DNA of 64,000 bases from Monodelphis domestica (GCF_027887165.1 NC_077233.1:220886322-220950321); one strand, 5' to 3'; counted from the stretch's first letter, positions 52,751 through 63,960 are shown. Program-made: numbers and translations. Notes: generated by a model not told the origin, from the sequence alone.

Positions 52751-53384
52751 ATGAGAGTAAAACTGTGGTGACTCTGAAAGAAGCATAAAATGCAGAGGAA
52801 ATTTGAGATTATTGCTTATGAATCGGCAATGAAGCAACAACAGCATACGTGGGACCTAATAGATGTGTAAGATAACATCATCATTTCATCAGGCACAAAA
52901 CTCAAGTAGAAAAAAGAATCACCCAAATATTCATTCATACACAAACTCAACTATCTATTAAACCTACAGGAAGTTTAGCACACGGAGACAGCTTGGGAAG
53001 TGGGTTTACTTTTTCAGTTTGTGCTTTCTGGTCTATAGGAAGCCCCAGTATCTGTCCCTAGCTCAGGTGCAGAGTAATTTCTCCCTGCCCAAAACAAAAT
53101 TTGGGCCATTAGGGCAAAAGGGGGGAGGCCAGGTTTAATTATTCTCATTAAAATGTGAGCTACATGAGAACAAAGATTATTTTTTTTGCCTTTCTTTGTA
53201 TCCATAGAGCCTACAGTATGGGCTTAATTAATGCATCTTGCCTGAATGACAGCTAACTGCTTACTTATTGGAAAACCTCAGTAATATCACTAAAAAATGA
53301 ATTCGAGTCCTATTCCCTGGATATATGTACTGGCTCTGGGAGTTAATTTCCCAAAGCCCCCACGCGACTCTCTAATACACAGGT
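52751..53384. other. Mostly unique DNA with an L2 tail
   Basis: 53155-53245 L2 tail ('gcctttctttgtatccatag'). The rest is unassigned; 53125-53150 has 'ggtttaattattctcattaa'. Confidence 0.45.
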
Positions 53385-53570
53385 TTTGAACCTGGGGGTT
53401 CCTTGAATTTGAATAGGGAAAATTTTACACATCTTTATTTTCACTCAAATTTAACATTTCTTTCAATTATGACTGGCAAAGGAATGTATAACACACATGT
53501 GCACTCATGTGCATGTGAGGTTCATTGAAAGAGGTTTTCTTTCCATGAATTCCCTATACAAGAGAAAGCA
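53385..53570 (+). repeat. hAT-2 (MER5-like) fragment
   Basis: 'gttttgaacctgggggttcc', 'catctttattttcactcaaa', 'aacatttctttcaattatga'. Confidence 0.6.
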
Positions 53571-53847
53571 CAGCTCTGGCTTTTAAAAAATTTAAATGCA
53601 CAAGGCCATCAATGGAATCTGAAAAAAAGAATGATAGACCCAAGCCTTATGCCCCATACTCACTCCTCCATGAAGAGCCATCTGGCCAGACCTACCTGAG
53701 TTAGTTATTGCTGCCTGGCACCCCAAGATCTTTGGTCTTTGGATCTCATTGGCCATCCCATGGTGGCAGATGACTTTGTGGCCAGTGACACCTTCTCAGA
53801 GCCCACATCTGGGATGCATGAGTCCCTCAGGGAATCTGATAAGGTTT

Positions 53848-54105
53848 CTGAATAGTCCTATTTGATAAATGGTGATGTGGAGCAACTAGGTTGTTCAGAG
53901 GATAGAGTGCCAGATTCATCTTCCTGAGTTCAAATATGGCCTCAGACACTTGGGTGACCTTAAGTAAGTCACTTCACCCTGTTTGCCTCAGTTCCTTATC
54001 TGCAAAATGAACCAGAGAAGGAAATGGGAAAGCACTCCAGTGTCTTTGCCAAGGACTGAACAACAACACTGTAGCGTCTTTAAGTCATCTGGGGCGTTCA
54101 ACACC
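53848..54105 (+). repeat. Duplicated ~65-bp segment, copy 1, split by SINE-B
   Basis: 'ctgaatagtcctatttgata' ... 'gatgtggag' (53853-53884) and 'ctttaagtcatctggggcg' (54078-54096) match 55998-56055 once the SINE-B is removed. Origin unknown. 53571-53847 before it is unassigned unique DNA. Confidence 0.6.
53884..54070 (+). repeat. SINE-B copy
   Basis: 'gcaactaggttgttcagagg', 'ttcaccctgtttgcctcagt', 'ctccagtgtctttgccaagg', 'actgaacaacaacac'. Part of the 3' end is deleted. Confidence 0.85.
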
Positions 54106-54890
54106 TCTTTGAAACCATTTGTCAGGTTGGGGTAAATACTGTGGATTGGAAAATCTTGTCAGTTATGAGTCTGTTTATCTCTGTCTTTGAGAAAGACAAG
54201 ATCACCACCAGGAAACTGAGAACACTGACACTAACCTTTCCTGGCTCATTTTCTTCTCCCAAAGGCTATTCATCTTTTCTTTTAAAAAATTAAGTACTAA
54301 AGGTAAAAAACAAAACCACCCTAAGCAAAGCCTATTAACTCTTTTAGGAGCTGTCCTTTGGGGAACACAGTCCTTCTACATAAAATTTTATTTGCCATGA
54401 GAGGACAAGGGCTGCTCTCAAAAGCCCAAGCACAAGCCTTTTGGCAGGTATTGATTATCGTACCTTATACATCTGCCCCAATGGGGAGAAACCCAAGTGG
54501 TATGGAAGGGGCCGGCCACGACTGATAAAGAGGCTAAATGCTCTTTCTGGGCTATTCTCTCCATAGAGCAGCTCTCCGGGAGGCCTAGGGGAACGTCTGT
54601 GGCCTGGAAAACCATTTCAAATTTCATGGACAGCTGTGACGGTCCCTAATGTATAAATGGGGTTGCATATGGGGGTGGGGGAGGGCAGGAAGGAGGGGAT
54701 GGTGTGGTCCTCACCTGAGCTGGAAGAATGGGAAGGAGCGGGGTAGAATCATTCTTCTAATCAGGGGTACAATAACCGCAATTCTAATTCCTAATAATAT
54801 CAATAATGGCAGCAGGAATGGGGAGCTGCTTTTCCTGGAACCTGAGCTGCCTGTTTGCCATTGTAACATGACATCAACACCCCAACAGAC
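54106..54890. promoter_or_regulatory. Repeat-free block, left part of a candidate conserved region
   Basis: No interspersed repeat over about 0.8 kb. Includes 'ggtattgattatcgtacctt', 'aaccatttcaaatttcatgg', 'aatgtataaatggggttgca', and a G-rich run at 54664-54697 (ggggg, ggggg, ggg, gggg). Open frames are short and unsupported. Confidence 0.3.
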
Positions 54891-55790
54891 TTGTTTTCAA
54901 ATGGCATTTTGTTAACCAGACAGGATAGGCTTCTGTTCACATGCCAATCTCTCCTTTTTTTTTCCCCCGGCCAACCCCAGGGGTGGCCCCGAAGCTTCCA
55001 AAATCTCATTATGCCAACCATCTCGCCTATTTTTTTTTTTTTTTGGAGAATAAATTTCTACGGCAGCCAATTACAGCCGTTTGATGCGTATAATAATGAA
55101 GCCATGGAAATTGAAATTGACACCTCAGAGGATCGGGTGTTAAAAAAAATACAACTTCCATGAATCAGGCATTTTCTTACAGTTTTCTATCATTTACAAC
55201 AATTTGCCATCGCTGGGGTCCTGAGCAGATTGTGGAAAGCCGGGATGTGTTGGAGAGCGTTCGTGATTGGGGCTCCCTGAGAAAGCAAGGCGCCGGGCTC
55301 CTGCCTAAGCACAGATCAATTACACCTCAGACAAGCCAGTGTCACATGTGATTCACAATGTCAATTTCATGCTAGTGGTAACCATTTAAGAAAGAGCTGT
55401 GCAGGTTTTACATTTGATAAGAAATCAGCAGTGTTTGTGTTTGTAAAAGGACCGATCACAGAGTGTGACAGTTCCGAGAGATTGCCGCAGAACATCGACT
55501 GCCCGTCTGGAGTCTGTCAGGGACCCATAAGTATTTATTTCAAATGTTTTTTTTTTCCTCTCCCTTCCCCTTAAACCAGGATGTGAAAATAAACTGTCAG
55601 TCTCTATTTACAGCTGTACAAGCAGGAAATACAAAAGATTTTAGGTTAAATTGTCAGTTAACAGAATTCAAAATAGAAAAAAGAAATCGACCTCGCTGGC
55701 TTATTGCACATTTTGATAGAGAAAAATCATTTCTGCATTTGGAGAAGGGGAAGGAAGCTGTGTCTGAGTGAATAAGAGAGGAAGAATATT
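54891..55790. promoter_or_regulatory. Repeat-free block, strongest candidate conserved noncoding region
   Basis: About 900 bp without any recognised repeat, with many homeodomain-like and other motifs: 'cagccaattacagccgtttg' (55062-55081), 'atgcgtataataatgaagcc', 'cagatcaattacacctcag', 'gtatttatttcaaatg', 'aggttaaattgtcagttaac'. It is richer in CpG than nearby DNA. A 90-codon frame (54891-55163) includes an exon-like piece (see findings). Role inferred from texture. Confidence 0.4.
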
Positions 55791-55997
55791 TCGGGATTTG
55801 AGGCATTTATCATCCTGGCCCTATAGGCCCTTCAGTGTGTTACCTAGAATTAGGAGAATACTATGGATAATTAGATCTTAGGTGTGGAGCAAATAGAGCT
55901 TGTATCATAGTCTTTACCTCTTTTCATTCTAATTTATCATTTTTAGCCCCATTAGGAGCCTGGGCACCGTTAGTCCAAGAGAAGAAGGAAATCTTCC

Positions 55998-56060
55998 TGA
56001 ATAGCCCTGTTTGATAAATGTTAACAATGTGGAGTCATTAAGTCATCTGGGGCACTGGGT
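55998..56060 (+). repeat. Duplicated ~65-bp segment, copy 2
   Basis: 'ctgaatagccctgtttgata', 'aatgtggagtcattaagtca', 'tctggggc' in one uninterrupted piece. Pairs with copy 1 at 53848-54105. 55791-55997 is unassigned. Confidence 0.6.
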
Positions 56061-56154
56061 TTGACTCAAGCAGGATCTGGCTGATCTCTTCTTCATTCCA
56101 TTGTGTTAAATAGCTTGGAGGATCTTCTGTCTGGTGAGCTGAAAGGCAGCAGAC

Positions 56155-56310
56155 CCTATATATGTGTATGTGTGCACATATATATGTGGATATATGTATA
56201 TGTGGATGTAGATACACATATATAAACTCATACATATATACACATGCATAAAAATATATACACATGTGTATATATAAGTTTATACACATACATATAAATA
56301 TATGTTTTTA
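56155..56310. repeat. TA/CA/TG-rich imperfect repeat
   Basis: Alternating purine-pyrimidine text (tatatatgtgtatgtgtgc...). The minus-strand frame over it is an artefact. Confidence 0.9.
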
Positions 56311-56313
56311 AAC

Positions 56314-56532
56314 TAGATGGCACAATAGATAGAGCTCTGGGTCTAAAGTCAGAATGACCTGAGTTCAAATCTAGGCTCAGATACTTCCTAGCTGTGTGGA
56401 CATGGGCAAAGTATGCCTCAGTTTACTCATCCATAAAATGATTTGGAGATGGACATGATAAATCACTTCAGTATCTATGCCACAAAAACCCCAAATTGGG
56501 GTCACAAAGAGGTGGACACAACTGAAAAATGA
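56314..56532 (+). repeat. SINE-B copy
   Basis: 'tagatggcacaatagataga', 'tgcctcagtttactcatcca', 'cttcagtatctatgccacaa', 'acaactgaaaaatgac'. Confidence 0.85.
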
Positions 56533-56730
56533 CTCTCTTTTATCTCTATTTCTATGTCTCTGTCTCTCTATATATACCTATCTATAACTATTTATCTACC
56601 TATTTATATATCTCTATCTATCTCTATCTCTATAAAAACTATCATCTACGTCTGTCTATATCTATCTGCCTGTCCATCCATTTGCCCATCTATCTATCCG
56701 TCCATCCATCTATGTAGCTATCTATCCATC

Positions 56731-56775
<45 letters not shown>
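56533..56775. repeat. (TCTA/TCCA)n then (CA)n microsatellite
   Basis: Imperfect tetranucleotides 56533-56732, then about 21 CA units to 56775. Confidence 0.97.
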
Positions 56776-56778
<3 letters not shown>

Positions 56779-57650
56779 TCTAGCTCAGTGACACACTATG
56801 CGACCTCGATTGAGTTAGTTAACTTCTCTGGGCTTCAACCCTTCAGTCCATTGGAAAAGAGGAAGGAGATGGTAGATTTAGAGACCTTGTAAGTCTTCTA
56901 TCTCAAGCCTCTCTTTCAACAGATGAAGAACCAGCCTAGTGGGGAGAGGGGGATGAAGAATCTGGCCCAGGTCACCCAATGGCAGAAGCCAGGACTAGAA
57001 TCCAAGACTTCAGAATCCAAAAGCATTACTCTTTCTCCAATAGTTGTCCTACCTCATGGGAGACTGCTGTGAGGATTAATAATGTGAAAACTGTTTAGAG
57101 ATAAAGTAGTACAGATATTCCATTTGCTAGTTTTAGTATCTCTAATATCGTTTATGCTCTTCAAGGGCATAGATGATGCCTTGTTCCATCTCCTGACTGT
57201 CCCTCAGTGTGGGGCACACAATAGGTATTTAATAAATGTTTATTGGGGCAATATTCATAGGCTCAAAAGATCATAAGTTTAGTGTTAAAAGATACCTTTA
57301 GAGAACATCCACTTGGTCCTGCTCATTTTATAGATGAGGAGACTCAGACTGGGGAAAGTGGGCTCATTTGCCCAGGGTCACAGAGTTAGTAGAGTGTCTG
57401 AAGCAAGACTCAAACCCAGATCGTCCTGACTTCAGTTCATAACAACTAATATAAAATAGGTTTAGAGAAAGCATTATTATCTCTGTTTTATACATGAATA
57501 AAGCAAGCATCATAGGAACTTGTCTAAAGCTGCTTGGGTTAGAGCTAGGAATCAAACCCAAGTCTCTTGCCTCCAAGCTCAGCATTCTTTCCATTACACC
57601 TCATTGCTCAAATATCCACAGGGAATGTGGGACTGCTCTGGTATTATATT
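56776..57650. repeat. Series of MIR fragments with an L2 tail
   Basis: 56780-56850 plus; 56870-57030 minus ('ctctttcaacagatgaagaa'); 57040-57115 plus; 57150-57245 L2 tail ('cacaataggtatttaataaa'); 57260-57440 minus ('catttgcccagggtcacaga'); 57440-57610 minus ('aaagctgcttgggttagagc'). Confidence 0.65.
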
Positions 57651-57657
57651 CAGTGCT

Positions 57658-57852
57658 TTTTTTTTTATAAGAACTCTTAGAATCAATAGCTGTGTACTTG
57701 TTCCCAGGCAGAAGAATGGCAAGGGCTAGACAATGGATGTTAAGTGACTTGATCTGGGTCACATAGCCAGGAAGTCTTTCAGGCCAAATTTGAACCCAGG
57801 ACTCTGGTCTCTAGGTCTGGCTCTCATTCCACTGAGCCACCTAACTGCCCCC
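57658..57852 (-). repeat. SINE-A copy
   Basis: 'aactcttagaatcaatagct' to 'ctgagccacctaactgcccc'. Flanks ('agtgctttt' and 'ggtgctttt') may be a diverged duplication. Confidence 0.85.
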
Positions 57853-58400
57853 TAATTTGGTGCTTTTCATGAACTTTTTCAATGCCCAGATCTTTGGTTT
57901 CTTGGACTAGATCTGAAACAATAAACCAAACTTTGCCTAGTTGCCTAGAAAGAAACAGTTCTTTGGCCCACTGTAGCTTCCGTCCAAGCTCTGTTCTGCC
58001 TTGGCATGGGGACAAGAAGGTGGGCAGGCTCCCCATTGGCATTTCTAGGGAAACCATAGGACAAACAATCTGGGCTTTTCAGGATTTTCAGATCAAGCCT
58101 GAATCTTGGATAGAAATGGAGGCAGGGTGCTGTGGATAAGAAAGGAAGCTGGGGGTAGTAAAGGTAAAGACTAGAAATGCAGGTTGTCTGAGCTGAAAGA
58201 TATTTAGAAACCCTCTAGTTCAACTTGCTCAGTTTACAGAAGAGAAAGGCGAGTCCAGAGATACTCAGGTTGGGATATAAAGAAGATTACAAACAAACAT
58301 AATTACAGCATGCTGGCTTTGGCAATGCTTGGCTCTGCTGTTTCAGAAACAAACCTTAAACTAGGAATTCTCTACCTTCCTGGAAAAGAGATTTATTTTT
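57853..58400. other. Unique DNA with one MIR piece
   Basis: 58180-58265 may be a reverse MIR ('cagaagagaaaggcgagtcc'). Opposite-strand frames at 57824-58139 overlap each other and show no family features. Confidence 0.45.
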
Positions 58401-58404
58401 GTTT

Positions 58405-58520
58405 TTGTCCTTACCCTCCCTGTGACCTTGGGCAAGTCCCTTCATGTCTCTAGGACTCAATTTCCTCAAAAAAAAAATTAGAGGGTTGGCCAAGATCAGT
58501 AGTTCAGAATCCTTTTGAAT
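58405..58520 (+). repeat. MIR3-type fragment
   Basis: 'tgaccttgggcaagtccctt', 'gagggttggccaagatcagt'. Confidence 0.65.
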
Positions 58521-59045
58521 ATTAGAACTCAATGTCAAAAAATGCCCAGATTCCTGTGATAGGATTTATGCAATTAGTCCTCAATGATTAAGAAAATACA
58601 GGAGAACAAAAAGTTACTGGGAATTCCACATTTATGTATTCTTAACCATGATAACATCTACACACATTTAAAAAATAGTCATGCGTATATGAGTGAGACA
58701 CAGCATTTATTCAGGGTACCGGATGTACATTAGCTTATTTATTATCCTGAGGCACACTATGTATTTTGCTGGAACTAAATAAAACCAAATAAGAATGTTT
58801 TGTGTGCACGTGGATCAAAACACCCTTTGCAAATAACTCAGCCTGCAGGTTCAGAATGAGGATATCTCTAAAAACCTTTCCAGGTTTCCCTGTCAACTCA
58901 TACCATAAACTTCAGGACCCGGAGTTCCCCAGGACCAACAAGAATCTTGTTGGCACACCAAGGCTGCAACAATTCTTCCCTCTTATTTCTAGACAGACAG
59001 ATGAGCTTAGCCCTCTGCCATCCTGCAATTGGAGTTGCCCTATTT
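58521..59045. other. Unique DNA
   Basis: The 93-codon frame at 58802-59083 ends in the following L3 copy and shows no domain. Nothing else recognised. Confidence 0.45.
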
Positions 59046-59049
59046 GGTT

Positions 59050-59415
59050 AGAGGAGCTGGGGTTCTCTAGCCTGGGGAAATGAAACATTAGTAGCGGATG
59101 CAGTAACTGTCTTTAAGTGTTTAAAGAATTGTTGCACAGTAAAGGAATCAGACTTGGTCTAGTTAGCCCCAGAAAACAAAACTAGGAAGAATGTGTAAAT
59201 GTTGTAGAAGCCAATTTCGATTCAATGGAAGAAGAAAACAATATACGATTCTATCTGTAGAAAAGTAGAGCACAGGTAGTGAGCTCCTCATCCCCAGAGG
59301 TCTTCAAGCAGAGACTGCATGATATCTTGTTAAGGATGTTGTAGAGAGGCCGTCTGTTAGATATAGGTCAGAGTAGGTGACCTCTGCTCTGAGAGGATGT
59401 GATTGCAACTTATTG
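59050..59415 (+). repeat. L3/CR1 LINE 3'-region remnant
   Basis: 'gagctggggttctctagcct', 'taactgtctttaagtgttta', 'agttagccccagaaaacaaa', 'agaggtcttcaagcagagac', 'caggtcagagtaggtgacc'-like end. Diverged. Confidence 0.7.
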
Positions 59416-59877
59416 AGAACTTTATGGATTAAAGCGGGATGCCAAGAAACCAAGGCTACAAGTTCAGTCCTCTCATGGACCACTTAGTCTTGGACAAAGA
59501 AAAGAAAATTCTCCTCCAAACTGCCATATCCTTAATGCTTGGTAGCCACCTCATAATTACATGCTGGTTGTAAGTGGAACCAGGTAAGAAAGCATGGAAA
59601 ACTCATCACAATCCATCATACTACTGGGAAAACAGCTCAAAGCAGATGTCCTACTGCTCTGAGGTCAGGAGCATCTCTGTATATGCTGGGCAGCACAAGA
59701 AATGAATGGTTAGAAAACACCATAAAATTAATGATTCAGTCAGAGAACCTCTTAGAAGGGCCCCCAACAATCTTTTCATTCATTTGCATATATCTGCATT
59801 ATATTATTCATCAGCATATACTCTTTGGCTTTGAGACACTAATTGTACCCATCATTCACTCTTTCTTTTGTTATTAC
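59416..59877. other. Unique DNA
   Basis: Nothing recognised. Confidence 0.4.
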
Positions 59878-60495
59878 TTAATGCTTACCTTCTGTCTTAG
59901 AATCGATAATAACTATTGATTGGTTCCAAGGCAGAAAAGTGGTAAAGGCTGGGCAAAAGGGGTTAATGACTTGCCCGGGGTCACACAGCTAGGGAGTGTC
60001 TGGGGTCAGACTTGAACCCAGGACCTCCTGAGTCTAAGTTTGGTGCTTTGTCCACTGTGCCACTTAGATGACCCTGGTATTCTTTTTTTTAACCTTTACT
60101 TTCTATCTTAGAATAAATACCCTGTACTGGTTCTAAGGCAGAAGAGCAATAAGGGCTAGGCAATGGGAGTTAAGTGGCTCATCCAGGGTCTCACATTAGG
60201 AAGTGTCTGAGGACAAATTTGAACCCAGGTCCTCCTCACTCTAGATTTGATGCTCCATCCACTGTGCCACCTAGATGCCCCCTGTATTCCTTTCTTTTTT
60301 TAACATTTACTTTCCATCTTGGAGTCATATCCTGTATTGGTTCTAAAGCAAAAAGAGTGGTAAGAGCTAGGCAATGGGTATTAAGTGACTTGTCCAGGGT
60401 CACATAGCTAGGAAGTGTGTGAGATCGGATTTGAACCCAGGTCCTTCTGACTTCAGGTCTGGTGCTCTATCCACTGAGCCACCTAGCTGCCCCTT
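59878..60495 (-). repeat. Three SINE-A copies head-to-tail
   Basis: Copies at 59878-60074, 60082-60281 and 60290-60495, all reverse. Each begins 'cttac/tttacttt...atcttagaat'-type text and ends 'ccactgtgccacctagatgc'-type text. The short joints share 'gtattctttttt'. They differ at many positions, so they are separate insertions rather than one recent triplication. Confidence 0.9.
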
Positions 60496-60559
60496 TCATT
60501 ATTTCTTAATCTAGTTTCCTCCTATCTCCATTCTCTGACCCAACACTCATTACTTTCCT

Positions 60560-60710
60560 TATGAGGCATAAAGTCATAAAACCACAGATCAAGAGCTGGA
60601 AGATAGCTTAGATCATCAATTCTAATTCTCCCCATTTAACAGATGAGGAAAGTGAGGCAGAGAGAAGTTAAGTGACTTGTTCAAAGTCACACAGGAGGAA
60701 GGATTATTTA
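60560..60710 (-). repeat. MIR-type copy
   Basis: 'cataaaaccacagatcaaga', 'ccatttaacagatgaggaaa', 'tcaaagtcacacagg'. Confidence 0.8.
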
Positions 60711-61069
60711 TCATTTCCACAAAAACTCTTCTACTCCCATTGGAAATGTAGATGTTTATTACTTCTGAACAATAGGCTAAGAATCTGACTCTTTAAAGAA
60801 TGCAATCTAGTTCAAAAAGGATGACTGACTTTTAGACTCTCCAAATCTCTATTCCATACCCTTGTTTGCCAGGATGCTGTCATCACCGTCATCACTGTAG
60901 CATTACCGAGGGGTAACACCCCACATTTCTTTTGCTATGTGATTTTCCCAATAGCTTGTCTGTTAGGCAGAAGAGAGATCATCACTAGGCAGTTATTCAA
61001 GATCGAGATTCTTCCCAAAGAATCTAAAGAGTTTTTAAAAATTCATTTTCCTTAAAAGAGAATAATCTA
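60711..61069. other. Unique DNA
   Basis: Nothing recognised. Confidence 0.4.
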
Positions 61070-61530
61070 ACAATTATAGATAGTATTTATGTAATATATT
61101 GAGGTTTATCAAGTCTTTTTTTAAACCCTTACCTTCCATCTTAGAATCAATACTGTATATTAGTTCTAAGGCAGAAAAGTGGTAAGGACTGGACAATGGG
61201 GGTTAAGTGACTTGTCCAAGGTCACACATCTAGGAAGTATCTGAGACTAGATTTGAACCCAGGACCTCCTGTCTCTAAATCCACTGAGCCACCTAGCTGC
61301 CCCCTTGCCAAGTCTTTTACCAATATTAACTCCTTTGATTCTAATAACAACTTTGGGGGGGAGGTGCTATCATTATCCTAATTTTACATATGAGGAAACT
61401 GAGGCAGAAAGTGATTAAATAACTTGTTCAAGTCACACAACTGGCAAGTATCTGTGACAGGATTTGAACTTGGGACTTCCCAACTCCAAGACCAACATTA
61501 CATTTACTGAATCACCAAGCTACCACTACA
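61070..61530 (-). repeat. MIR-type copy interrupted by SINE-A
   Basis: 'tatttatgtaatatattgag' on the left; 'ccaatattaactcctttgat', 'gaggaaactgaggcagaaag' and 'tgaatcaccaagctacca' on the right. Confidence 0.75.
61120..61308 (-). repeat. SINE-A copy with 10-bp target-site duplication
   Basis: Flanked by caagtctttt at 61110-61119 and 61309-61318. Full-length reverse copy inside a MIR. Confidence 0.92.
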
Positions 61531-61774
61531 TAAAGGCTAAATGATCTTTCCTATAATTTTTTTTTAACTATCCAAGATCATAGACTCTTTGAAATCTTTT
61601 TTCTCTAAAATGAGAGCCAGTGAACAGATAATAATAGGGAGGCATCACAACCCCAAATAGGAACCCAATTCAACTTTCTAAAAAGCTTATTAATATCCGT
61701 TCTCTGTCAGATACTATGCTCAGCATTGTCAACAGGATAAGATGTGATTTCCTTAGTGTGACGATAATCATAAG
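61531..61774. other. Unique DNA
   Basis: Possibly family E-like at 61670-61740; not secure. Confidence 0.35.
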
Positions 61775-61972
61775 AGGCACAGCTAGGTAGCACAATGGAT
61801 AGAGCACTGAGTCTGAATTGAGAGGTCCTGGGTTCAAATGTGACCTCAGACACTTCCCAGCTCTGTGACCCTGAGCAAGTCATTTAACCCTGATTGCCTA
61901 GTCCTTGCCACTCTTCTGTTTTCGAATTGAGACAGTAACAATTCTAAGACAGAAGGTTAGAGTTTTAAAAAA
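61775..61972 (+). repeat. SINE-A copy
   Basis: 'ggcacagctaggtagcacaa' to 'ctaagacagaaggttagagt'. Confidence 0.9.
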
Positions 61973-62094
61973 TAATCTCAAGATTTTGGTGCAGATCTAG
62001 GCTTGTAATTTTATCAATGCAGGCAACTCCCAGTGAGAAAACTCTCTCTACTAATGAAGATGAATAACTATTCTGCAAGTTATTATCTCAGAGA

Positions 62095-62586
62095 AGGGGT
62101 TCTTAACCTGGAGTCCATGAACCCCCAAAGATCTGTATTAGATTTCAAAGAGGGTGTAACTAGGTGGATCAGTGGATAAACAGCCAGACTAGAGACAGGA
62201 GATCCTCAGTTTAAATCTGGCCGTGTGATCCTGGGAAAGTCACTTAATTCCAGTTGCCTCGCCCTTACTGCTCTCCTTCCTGGGAACCAATACACAATTG
62301 ATTGATTCTAAGACAGAAGTTAAAGGTTTTTTTAAAAATATTTCAAAGAATCTATGATCTTGGATAGTAAAAAATTACATCTTCATTTCTGTATGATTGA
62401 TTTTCTTTGTAGTGCTATATATTTTACTTTATGAATTTAAAAATATTATTCTGACAAGCGGTCTGTCAATGCAATTCTATCATTTTACTTTATGTATTTA
62501 TAACTATTCTGAAGAGTACAGCAGCTTCACTAAATAGCCAAAAGGGTCTGTGATACACACACAAAAAGTTTAAAATTCCTGTCTTA
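62095..62586 (+). mobile_element. hAT-2 (MER5-like) element interrupted by SINE-A
   Basis: 'aggggttcttaacctggagt', 'ccatgaacccccaaagatct', then after the SINE 'ttacatcttcatttctgtat', 'ttctttgtagtgctatatat', 'aaagggtctgtgatacacac', 'agtttaaaattcctg'. The fullest hAT-2 copy in the window. Confidence 0.7.
62152..62339 (+). repeat. SINE-A copy with 10-bp target-site duplication
   Basis: Flanked by atttcaaaga at 62142-62151 and 62340-62349. Slightly shortened 5' end. Confidence 0.92.
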
Positions 62587-62599
62587 TAGTGTTGATGGA

Positions 62600-62950
62600 G
62601 CATTGAAGAATTATTCCCATTCCACAGTTGAACAGACTGAGGCAAGCAGAAGTTAAGTAGCTTTCCCAAGGTCACACAGTCAGGAAAAAAAAAAATCTAA
62701 GGCTGTATTTGAACTCACCTAACCTAACGGGGCTCCCTCCTAAAACATCCTTGACAGCAGGCAGACACTGAGCCTGGGCATGAACACTTTCAATAATGAT
62801 GAGCTCACTCCCTCCAAAGGTAGTCCATTCCATTACTGGACAGTTCCAGTTGCTACCAAGAGATTTTCTGTATTGGTCAAAATCTACCTCCCTGGAATTT
62901 CTACCCCTTGTTCTCAGTTCTGCAATGGGGCTATTACAGAGAACAAGTGA
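62600..62950 (-). repeat. MIR fragment followed by reverse L3/CR1 fragment
   Basis: 62605-62720 MIR ('ttcccaaggtcacacagtca'). 62765-62950 L3 in reverse ('tgatgagctcactccctcca', 'cagttccagttgctaccaag', 'ctccctggaatttctacccc'). The 158-codon minus frame at 62672-63148 runs across these and is chance. Confidence 0.7.
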
Positions 62951-63545
62951 GTAGCTCAAAAAGCAGTTTATGCCTGCCACACACAAATAGCTTGGATGTA
63001 AGCTGATGATTAGAAGGGAAGGTTCAGGCAAGACAATTCTAAATAGGATGACCTGATTCAACAGTTTTAACAGACTTGGCCAGTCAATTCCGCTAAATGA
63101 CCAGTTTGACAGATTCTCCTTCCCTTCCTCACTCCCCACCCCCTCCATTGAATTGATGCTCCATTTGGCTAAATTGACAGAATCAACTCATTCTTTTGCA
63201 AGCATAAAGACATTCCCAGAGCATTGGTGGTACCGATAGGAGGGAGGTGGGGAGAAAAGATAGAAAGAGGAGTGTGCTAATGTTCGATGGAGAGTGATGG
63301 CCCAGGGAGCAGCATAGTAATCTGTAAATAAAGCTTATTTCAAATTGCTGGAGACCCAGCCCTACTTAGGTACAAAGCCCTTAGCTACTCGTCCTGGGGA
63401 ACTCCTTCCTACCCACCGAAAGACATTCTAGTTGCAATGGCTAAAAACCTACTTATTAGAAGAAGAGGCCCACTAATGGGAGAATGACAGAATGATTGGG
63501 CACAGAGGGCTGTCAGATCTCAATTTCCCAAATTAAGTATTAAAC
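62951..63545. other. Unique DNA
   Basis: About 0.6 kb without a recognised repeat; contains 'gtaaataaagcttatttcaa' near 63325. No credible gene. Confidence 0.45.
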
Positions 63546-63549
63546 TGAG

Positions 63550-63853
63550 ATTCCCAACTCTCTTTCTCTCCTTGTCTGTCTCTTTGTCTCTCTCATCCCC
63601 CTCCCTCTCCCTCTCTCTCTTTTTTTCTCTTTCCCCCTCTTCCTCTTTTTCTCTCTCTTCCTGTCTCCCCCTCTTCCTCTCTCTCTCTCCCTCTCTATCC
63701 TCTCTCTTCCACTCTCTCCCTCTTCCTCTCTCTCCTTCTCTCTCCCTCCCTTCCTCTCTCTCACCCTCTCTTCTCTCTCACTCTTCTTCCCTCCCTCCCC
63801 CTCTCTCTCCCTATCTCTCCTTTCTCCTCCCCTCTTCCTCCCTCCTTCTCTTT

Positions 63854-63919
<66 letters not shown>

Positions 63920-63960
63920 CTCTCTTTCTGTCTCTCTCTCCCTCCCTCCACCCCATTGTT
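63550..63960. repeat. CT-rich polypyrimidine tract with pure (CT)n core
   Basis: About 410 bp almost entirely C/T, with an uninterrupted (CT)n at about 63859-63915. The Arg/Glu-rich minus frame is an artefact. Confidence 0.98.

Noticed and set aside
62672..63148. 158-codon open frame on the minus strand
   Set aside because: Half of it lies in MIR and reverse L3 fragments; it is read-through of repeat DNA.
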